The notes under the pieces were generated by a model, which saw only the letters and a program-made list of their open reading frames with translations, was not told where the DNA came from and searched no databases. 64,000 nucleotides of DNA, taken from assembly GCA_964429855.1 (NCBI GenBank), contig CAYSDM010000004.1, positions 1 to 64,000 of the forward strand, given 5' to 3'. Source of the DNA: CALLMM01 sp964429855. GTDB taxonomy: Bacteria; Armatimonadota; Chthonomonadetes; Chthonomonadales; CAJBBX01. Positions 58,027-64,000 of this stretch are shown here, in pieces. The first letter of the stretch is position 1. Each line of letters starts with the position of its first letter. Made by a program: the position numbers and the translations under genes.

Positions 58027-58716
58027 TTGACTGTTAACGCTTCCGTACACGCGCGGCTGGCAGCCGGCGCGCTGGCAGCGATGGGCACACTGGTTCTGGG
58101 TTCCATTCTGTCGGACTCTCCGGCAAAAGCGGAGAGCGAAAAAGCGCAGCCTGCCGCCCGCGAAACCGTTCGCACCCTCACGCAACGGGAGACTATCCCC
58201 TTCCAGACCGTTCGCCGCAGCGATCCTGCGCTGCGCGCCAACACCAGCCTGACGGTGCAGAACGGGAAAAACGGCGAGAAGCAGGTTACCTATCGCGTCA
58301 TTTTCAGAGAAGGCGCAGAGGTTCGGCGCGAGCCGATCGCCACGCGGGTAATTCGCAAGCCGGTTCCGGAGGTAATCGCTTATGGCAGGCGCGGAAGCCT
58401 GCCCTCGCGCGGCTACTTTTCCGGGCGCAAAGTGATCGAGATGGTCGCTACCGGCTACTCGCCCTGCCCCTCAGAAAACGGCGGCAACACCTCCGGACGT
58501 GGAGCATCCGGCCTGAAAATCGGATATGGAGTGGTTGCCGTTGACCCCAGATTTATCCCCCTTGGCACACGCCTCTATATCGAAGGTTATGGTTATGCAA
58601 TTGCCGGGGATGTTGGCGGCGCAATTAAAGGCAATCGCATAGACCTCGGACATGACACACGCGAGAAAGCCAAACAGGTCGGTCGCCGAACTGTGCGTGT
58701 GCATATCCTGGACTGA
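58027..58716 (+). CDS. Secreted G5 + 3D domain cell-wall protein
   Basis: 229 residues from TTG 58027 (AGGAGGGAG just upstream). Signal/anchor helix about 8-36. A G5 domain (about 60-110: TIPFQTVRRSD, GKNGEKQVTYRVIFREGAEVRREP) precedes a C-terminal 3D domain with three aspartates: VVAVDPRFIPLGTRLYIEGYG, AGDVGGAIKGNRIDLGH. 3D is the catalytic fold of MltA-like/RpfB-related lytic enzymes that cut or remodel peptidoglycan. Upstream of rsmA, as in many Gram-positive-type genomes. Confidence 0.93.
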   Translation: MTVNASVHARLAAGALAAMGTLVLGSILSDSPAKAESEKAQPAARETVRTLTQRETIPFQTVRRSDPALRANTSLTVQNGKNGEKQVTYRVIFREGAEVRREPIATRVIRKPVPEVIAYGRRGSLPSRGYFSGRKVIEMVATGYSPCPSENGGNTSGRGASGLKIGYGVVAVDPRFIPLGTRLYIEGYGYAIAGDVGGAIKGNRIDLGHDTREKAKQVGRRTVRVHILD

Positions 58717-58787
58717 CAGATGAGTGGGAGAAGAGAGCGGGGAGCGACGGACTGCCCTTCCTCTCTTTTCCCTCTTCTTATTCTTCT

Positions 58788-59636
58788 ATGAGCGAACCTC
58801 TTTCCGCTTCCCGCGCGCGCGCGCTGCTGGAGTCGCACGGCGTTCGACCGCGTAAACGCTGGGGGCAAAACTTCCTGATTGACCGTAATGTGCTGGAGAA
58901 GATCGTCCAGACGGCGGGGCTGTTGCCCGAAGACCGCGCGCTGGAGATCGGTGCGGGGCTGGGCGCTTTGACCGCGCTGCTGGCGGAGCGGTGCGAACAC
59001 GTTACCGCCGTCGAGATTGACCGTCTACTGGAGCCGATTCTGAAGCAGACTCTCGCGGGTCGCGATAACGTGAGTCTGGTCTTTGCGGACTTTCTGGAAC
59101 TGAACCTGCCCGCTCTGCTGGCGGAGGCGTTCGGAGATGCGTCGGGGGTGGTGGTCGCGAATATTCCCTACTATATCACCACGCCCATTCTGGAGCGGCT
59201 GTTTGAGAACAAGGCGCGAATCCGGCAGATTGTGCTTCTGGTGCAGCAGGAGTTTGCGGAGAGAGTGGCTGCGTCGCCGGGATCGAAAGAGTACAGCGCG
59301 CTGACGGTCTTCGCGCAGTATCACGCGCAGGCAGAGATTGTGGGGAAGGTGTCGCGCAACGTCTTCATGCCCCCTCCCGAGGTCTCCAGCGCGATTCTTC
59401 GACTGACGCCTGTCCTGCCGGGAACGCTGACGGTGCGCGACGAGGCGCGTTTCTTTCAGATCGTGCGCGCCGCCTTCGGACAGCGGCGCAAGACCCTTCT
59501 CAATGCGCTGGCAGGCGGTCAGATCGGACTGGATCGCGCGACAGCGGAAGCGCTGCTTCTGCGCGTTGGGATCGCTCCCGAACGCCGCGGTGAAACGCTG
59601 TCGCTGGAGGAGTTTTCCCGTCTGAGCGAGGCATAG
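58788..59636 (+). CDS. rsmA: 16S rRNA dimethyladenosine transferase RsmA (KsgA)
   Basis: 282 residues. Uses SAM to dimethylate A1518 and A1519 of 16S rRNA late in 30S assembly. The opening RPRKRWGQNFLIDRNVLEKIV, ALEIGAGLGALTALL (SAM loop), VTAVEID and the catalytic NIPYYITTP (NxPY) are canonical. The C-terminal helical domain (FFQIVRAAFGQRRKTLLNAL) is complete. No SD is obvious before the ATG. Ends 18 bp from the convergent mrdA stop. Confidence 0.97.
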   Translation: MSEPLSASRARALLESHGVRPRKRWGQNFLIDRNVLEKIVQTAGLLPEDRALEIGAGLGALTALLAERCEHVTAVEIDRLLEPILKQTLAGRDNVSLVFADFLELNLPALLAEAFGDASGVVVANIPYYITTPILERLFENKARIRQIVLLVQQEFAERVAASPGSKEYSALTVFAQYHAQAEIVGKVSRNVFMPPPEVSSAILRLTPVLPGTLTVRDEARFFQIVRAAFGQRRKTLLNALAGGQIGLDRATAEALLLRVGIAPERRGETLSLEEFSRLSEA

Positions 59637-59654
59637 AGGCGATATGCTGCCTTC

Positions 59655-61505
59655 TCAATCCGTCGTGGCGGAGACATTGACCTCTTTCACTTTCAGGTTG
59701 AAGTAGCGGGCGAAGATTTTGCGGGCGATAGGGGCGGCGACATCGCCGCCATGCCCTGCCTCTTCCACAAAGACGCAGACGGCGATCTGCGGGTTCTCCA
59801 CGGGCGCAAACCCGATGAACCAGGCGTTATTCTTCATCTCCCCGCGCCGCTTAATCTGCGAGGTTCCCGTCTTCCCGGCGATACGCAGACCGGGGATGGC
59901 GGAGCTTGCCGCCGTGCCGCCGCGATGCATCACGTTCTCCATACCGTGAATCAGGGAGGAGAGCGTGGAGGGCCGAAGGTTTAATCTTCCAATCACCTCC
60001 GGCTGCAGGGTGCGCGTGACGGTGGGATTGTTCCCTGCGTCGAATGTCGTGACGGCGCGAACGAGCTGCGGACGATAGAGTGTCCCCCCGTTGCCGATAG
60101 CCGCCGCGACATTGCACATCTGCAGGGGAGTGCAGCCAAGCATAGACTGTCCGATCGCATAGTCCACCGTGTCACCGCCGACCCAGCGACCGCGCTTACT
60201 CTGCACTTTCCATTTCGGAGTGGGAACCGTGCCCCGCGCCTCCACAAAAGGCAGATCAATCCCGGTTCGCTTCCCAAGCCCGAAACGCTTCGCCCACTCC
60301 GCCATCACCTCCGGGGTCAGTTTCTGCCCCAGACGATAGTAGTAGACATCGCAGGAGGCGGCAAGAGACTCATCCAGAGCGACAAATCCGTGTCCGCTGT
60401 ACTTATGGCAGCGTTTGGGCCATCTGCCCAGAAAGATCACTCCCTTGCAGACTACGCCATCATAGGCGCCTACGATGCCAAGTTCCAGCCCTGCCGCCGC
60501 CGGAATCATTTTGAAGGTGGAGCCGGGAGCGGTCGGCATGGCGACCGCTCGGTTAATCATCGGTTTGCGCGGATCCTGCCGCAGTTCATTCCAGTCTTCG
60601 GATGAGATGCCTTTGACGAACTTCTCCGGATCGTAGGAGGGGACGCTGACCAGCGCCAGCACCGCGCCCGTGCGGGGATCGAGCGCGACGGCCGCGCCTG
60701 GCTTGCCGCGTTTTGCCCAGGAATTCAGCGCTTCGTAAGCGGTCTTCTGAAGGTCCGAGTCCACCGTTAGGGTCAGTTTCGCGCCGGGGATCGGGGAAGT
60801 GCTCTCCAGTTCACGGCGAAATCGCCCGCGCGCATCCACTTCGATCCTCTGCCCGCCGTCCTGCCCGCGAAGCTCAGAATCGTAGGCGCGTTCCAGACCG
60901 AGCTTTCCGCAGTAGTCTCCCGGTCTGTATCCCGCCTCTTTGCGCTCGATCAGGTCCTCCTTACTAATCTGTCCCATCTGCCCCAGAATATGTCCGAAAG
61001 GCAACCCGTCTGGATAGTAGCGCAGCGGCTCCGGTCCCACGATCACGCCTGGCAGTTTCAGTCGCTGCTCTTCCACGCGGGTCGCCGTCTCCATATCCAC
61101 ATCCACCGCAACCCGTACCGGTTCAAACGGTCCCGTCTGATTCTCCTTGATGGTGTCCAGAAGTTTCGGCAGAGGCATCTTGAGAAGGGAGGCGAGCAGG
61201 GGAAGAGGATCATACTGCTTCTCTCGGCTCTGTCGGATCTCGTCGGGAACGACGGAGACGACGATCTGCGGGCGATTGGTCGCCAGCACTCTTCCGTTCG
61301 TATCCTCGATCAGCCCGCGCGCAGGAACGGTGCGCAGCCGTCGGGTACGGTTGTTTTCCGATGCGAGGAGAAGCTCGTCTCCATGCACGATCTGAAGATA
61401 CCAGAGACGCGCCACAATCGCGAAGAGTCCGAGCAGAATGACCCCGATCAGAACAAAGATGCGACGGTCATCGCGCACGGACTCCGGTGAATCGAGGACG
61501 GACAT
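59655..61505 (-). CDS. mrdA: Penicillin-binding protein 2 (elongasome transpeptidase)
   Basis: 616 residues. N-terminal TM helix (FVLIGVILLGLFAIVARLW), dimerisation domain with RGLIEDTNGRVLATNRPQIVVSV, then the transpeptidase domain: STFK (active-site Ser) in APGSTFKMIPAAAGLELG, SCD in the second motif, KTGT in RIAGKTGTSQIKRRG. PBP2 cross-links peptidoglycan during lateral growth with RodA/MreB. Stop-to-start gap to the PBP1A gene is 5 nt, so the two genes are co-transcribed. Confidence 0.95.
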   Translation of the reverse strand: MSVLDSPESVRDDRRIFVLIGVILLGLFAIVARLWYLQIVHGDELLLASENNRTRRLRTVPARGLIEDTNGRVLATNRPQIVVSVVPDEIRQSREKQYDPLPLLASLLKMPLPKLLDTIKENQTGPFEPVRVAVDVDMETATRVEEQRLKLPGVIVGPEPLRYYPDGLPFGHILGQMGQISKEDLIERKEAGYRPGDYCGKLGLERAYDSELRGQDGGQRIEVDARGRFRRELESTSPIPGAKLTLTVDSDLQKTAYEALNSWAKRGKPGAAVALDPRTGAVLALVSVPSYDPEKFVKGISSEDWNELRQDPRKPMINRAVAMPTAPGSTFKMIPAAAGLELGIVGAYDGVVCKGVIFLGRWPKRCHKYSGHGFVALDESLAASCDVYYYRLGQKLTPEVMAEWAKRFGLGKRTGIDLPFVEARGTVPTPKWKVQSKRGRWVGGDTVDYAIGQSMLGCTPLQMCNVAAAIGNGGTLYRPQLVRAVTTFDAGNNPTVTRTLQPEVIGRLNLRPSTLSSLIHGMENVMHRGGTAASSAIPGLRIAGKTGTSQIKRRGEMKNNAWFIGFAPVENPQIAVCVFVEEAGHGGDVAAPIARKIFARYFNLKVKEVNVSATTD

Positions 61506-61510
61506 AGGGA

Positions 61511-64000
61511 CTAACGCCCCTCTTTATGAATGGAGCAGCGCCGCGGAATCTCTTTTCGGCGCATACGGCGTTCGATGGTGACCGGGCAGTAGGAGTTTGC
61601 GGTCCGCATCGAATCGGCGCACAGGCTCACCGTCACAATATCATCCTCGGTGGAGCGTTGGGCAGGAGGCGGCTCCAGGCGCGATCCCGGCTCCGTCAGG
61701 CGCGGTCCACGAAGCGATTCCCGGCTAGACATCCGCGGCGATGCCCCTCCGCCGGAGAGTGACGGGTTAGAGTTCGGAGAGGAGAGGCTTGGAGACGGAA
61801 CGCTTAAACCGCCGCTTCCATTAGAGGGCGGCGTGACGGGAGGCTGGGTTTCAGGCGATCCAGTGTTGCCTGGCGCGGGCTGCGGCGTTCCGGGATTCGG
61901 CGTCGGGACGCTGGGAGTGGGCGGCTGTGACGGCTGACCGGGGATCGCGGCACCCGGCGTGATGGTCTCATTGCCTTCCTGGTTGGGGTTTTCCAGTGTG
62001 TCGGTCGGCTGCACCGGCGGCTGATCCTGCGGCGGCTTAGGGGCGTTGGGATCCGGCTCTGGCTGCTCTTTTGGATCCACTGGCTTCGCGGGCGGCGGAT
62101 TTACGCTCTTATTGTAACTCTGCTGGATCGGCAGAGCTTTCAGCATATAGTCGCGCCAGATCGGGGCACAGACCTCGCCGCCCGTCGTTCCGGGCATCTC
62201 CACATACTTAACGATCTCGCCCTTTTTATTGCGCTGCTCCCGCGCCACCCAGATCACCGTCACCAGATCGGGCGTATAGCCTGCAAACCAGGCGTCAATA
62301 TTGTTGCTGGTGGTTCCGGTCTTTCCGCGCGCGTCGGGCACGGCGTTGGCGCGCGTTCCGGTTCCATTGGTCACCACTTCGCGCAACGCCTGGTTCATCA
62401 TCTCCAGGGTCTCGGCGCGCAGCCGCACATCCACCACCTGCGGCATATTCTCCTCGATGATGTCTCCGTTTGGCGCAACAATACGGACGACTCCGAGCGG
62501 GATGACGCGCTTGCCGTTATTGGAGAAGACGCCATAGGCGCAGGCGAGGTCGAGTGGACGCACCGCCGACGCTCCGAGCGCGAGCGGCGGATAGGGAGCC
62601 AGTTCTGTGGTGATCCCCATCCGTTTGGCATAGTCAATCACGGTGCTCAGACCGGTATCCATAGCGACTTTGACCGCAACCGTGTTCAGTGAGTTGCGTA
62701 TCGCGCTCAATACCGTCACGGACCCGTAACTGTACTTCCCGCTGTAGTTTTTCGGATACCAGAGTTCATCCCGATTCCGCCCTCGCGTGTGGCTTGCGGT
62801 TCGCGCGCGCGGCCTGCCGGGCAGATTGGGGTCGTCCACATAGGTTGAGGTCAGTTCACAGACGCCGGTATCTATGGCGGCGGTATAGACGATAGGCTTG
62901 AAGGCGGAGCCGGGCTGACGACGCCCCTGCGTGACGGCGTTGAACTGATCGCGCTTGAAGTCCACGCCGCCGACCATGGCGCGAATATAGCCGGTTTTGG
63001 GATCGAGACTGATAAGGCATCCCTGATTAGCGTAGTCGGCGTTGCGCACGCCCCGCCGCAGCGCATTCTCCGCCTCCTTCTGCATCCGCGAATCGAGAGT
63101 CGTGTAGATTTTCCAGCCGCTATAGACCGCATCGTAGCCGTAGGTGTTGACCAGCGGACCGACCACATAGTTGACGAAATAGGGCGCGCCAAAGATTCGG
63201 GTGGCGTTCGGCTCCGCTTTGTAGAAGGTGATCTTCTCTTTCATCGCGGCGTCGCGCTGCGACGGCGTGATTTTGCCGGTCTCCACCATTCTCTGAAGCA
63301 CGGCGTCCCGGCGATGGAAGGCGGCTTCCCGGTTCACCGCATAGAGCGAGGGACGCTGCGGCAGGCCCGCCAGCAGCGCCGCCTCGCCCACCGTCAGCTT
63401 TTTGGAACTTTTATGGAAATAGGCGCGTGAAGCTGCCTCTACGCCGTAGGCTCCATTGCCATAGTAGACCTGATTGATATAGAGTTCAAGGATTTCGTTT
63501 TTGGAGTAGACCTGCTCAATCCGCACCGCGATCATCGCTTCCGCGATCTTTCGCCGTATCTTCTTCTCTTTCGTCAGTCCGAGCGCGGTGATGTTGCGGG
63601 CTAACTGCTGCGTCAGCGTGCTTCCTCCCTGTCCGGTAAGATCGCCTCCGGCGATGTTGCGATAGAGCGCGCGCACCATGCCGTAGAAATCCACGCCCTG
63701 ATGTTCATAGAAGCGATGGTCTTCGACGGCAATTGTCGCATCAATCAGCGACTTGGTGACCTCTTCGAGTTTGACCGGGCGACGATTCTCCGTTGCCAGC
63801 ACCGCCATCTCTTTACCGTCGGCGTAGTAGATTTTGGTGCTTTCGGCGGGGCGGAAGTTGCCTATGTCCGCAATGGAGGGAAGGGAGCGGGAGACCTGCA
63901 TAAAGAGAAGCAGCGAATAGATGCCGCCGACGGCTACTGCCGAGAGGATGACCAGCAGGACCAGCGCGATGGCGGTCTTGATCCTTTTTTTGAGGCTGGA
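61511..64000 (-). CDS. mrcA: Bifunctional penicillin-binding protein 1A (N-terminus outside window)
   Basis: The frame is open to the right edge, so the start is not in the window; an internal ATG at 63901 is not the true start. The visible N-terminus is a TM helix (ALVLLVILSAVAVGGIYSLL). GT51 transglycosylase: AVEDHRFYEHQGVDF with the catalytic Glu, GGSTLTQQLARN, LELYINQVYYGNGAYGVEAA. Transpeptidase: SAFK in QPGSAFKPIVYTAAI, SLN in RNSLNTVAVK, KTGTTSNNIDAWFAGY. A Pro/Ser/Gly-rich tail of about 170 residues ends with the C-x-...-YCP-...-C-x-x-H pattern (LCADSMRTANSYCPV, CSIH) seen in many PBP1A tails. Polymerises and cross-links glycan strands. Confidence 0.95.
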   Translation of the reverse strand, partial: SSLKKRIKTAIALVLLVILSAVAVGGIYSLLLFMQVSRSLPSIADIGNFRPAESTKIYYADGKEMAVLATENRRPVKLEEVTKSLIDATIAVEDHRFYEHQGVDFYGMVRALYRNIAGGDLTGQGGSTLTQQLARNITALGLTKEKKIRRKIAEAMIAVRIEQVYSKNEILELYINQVYYGNGAYGVEAASRAYFHKSSKKLTVGEAALLAGLPQRPSLYAVNREAAFHRRDAVLQRMVETGKITPSQRDAAMKEKITFYKAEPNATRIFGAPYFVNYVVGPLVNTYGYDAVYSGWKIYTTLDSRMQKEAENALRRGVRNADYANQGCLISLDPKTGYIRAMVGGVDFKRDQFNAVTQGRRQPGSAFKPIVYTAAIDTGVCELTSTYVDDPNLPGRPRARTASHTRGRNRDELWYPKNYSGKYSYGSVTVLSAIRNSLNTVAVKVAMDTGLSTVIDYAKRMGITTELAPYPPLALGASAVRPLDLACAYGVFSNNGKRVIPLGVVRIVAPNGDIIEENMPQVVDVRLRAETLEMMNQALREVVTNGTGTRANAVPDARGKTGTTSNNIDAWFAGYTPDLVTVIWVAREQRNKKGEIVKYVEMPGTTGGEVCAPIWRDYMLKALPIQQSYNKSVNPPPAKPVDPKEQPEPDPNAPKPPQDQPPVQPTDTLENPNQEGNETITPGAAIPGQPSQPPTPSVPTPNPGTPQPAPGNTGSPETQPPVTPPSNGSGGLSVPSPSLSSPNSNPSLSGGGASPRMSSRESLRGPRLTEPGSRLEPPPAQRSTEDDIVTVSLCADSMRTANSYCPVTIERRMRRKEIPRRCSIHKEGR

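Overview
The window reads as a dense, moderately GC-rich bacterial chromosome segment with many TTG/GTG starts, strong Shine-Dalgarno sites and short intergenic gaps. Two PEP-CTERM surface proteins, many HEAT-repeat proteins, DUF5060-type and other large secreted glycoside-hydrolase-like proteins, a tricorn-type protease, a UPF0182 membrane protein and a G5-3D cell-wall protein together suggest an Armatimonadota-like organism with a diderm envelope. That assignment is an inference from gene content. I saw no rRNA, tRNA, insertion sequence, prophage or CRISPR array.

Layout. 1-2.3 kb (-): RNase E/G (cut by the window edge) and a small secreted Cys-rich protein. 2.7-7.1 kb (+): a glycosyltransferase behind a near-perfect sigma54 promoter, then two radical SAM proteins and a terminator. 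7.15-14.5 kb (+): a tightly packed run from one sigma70 promoter, with a zinc-ribbon membrane protein, a HEAT membrane protein, a TRAFAC-type GTPase and a GAP1-N2-like partner, overlapping fdhD, a PBP4-type carboxypeptidase and a zinc dehydrogenase. 14.8-19.8 kb (+): two regulatory modules. In the first, a TetR regulator and an ECF sigma factor share a 30-bp operator. In the second, ECF sigma, putative anti-sigma, a stand-alone STN domain with zinc ribbons and an LTXXQ-like periplasmic protein follow one another. 19.9-23.3 kb: adenosine deaminase-like protein and PfkB/adenosine kinase (-), then rplJ-rplL (+) behind an L10-type leader and attenuator.

23.4-29.8 kb (-): envelope/polysaccharide operon (deacetylase, YkgJ, TolB-like lipoprotein, DUF5060-GH5-like lipoprotein, polytopic membrane protein). 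30-31.3 kb (+): dtd and a TPR protein. 31.3-39.1 kb (-): PilZ protein, a 670-bp AT-rich intergenic island with repeats and hairpins, tricorn protease, UPF0182. 39.3-47.7 kb: HEAT proteins, SMP-30, DegT aminotransferase, two PEP-CTERM proteins each preceded by a sigma54-type promoter, and Gfo/Idh oxidoreductases. 47.8-57.6 kb: second Gfo/Idh, a HEAT protein, a Tat-exported serine hydrolase, two very large secreted hydrolase-like proteins and an ASCH protein. 57.9-64 kb: G5-3D protein, rsmA, then PBP2 and PBP1A (-, cut by the edge).

The most interesting material is (i) the four-gene GTPase/GAP1-like membrane module, (ii) the ECF/anti-sigma/STN-zinc-ribbon signalling module beside a TetR-controlled ECF gene, (iii) the sigma54 promoters that may join surface-protein and glycosyltransferase genes into one regulon, and (iv) the unexplained intergenic island near 32.5-32.85 kb.
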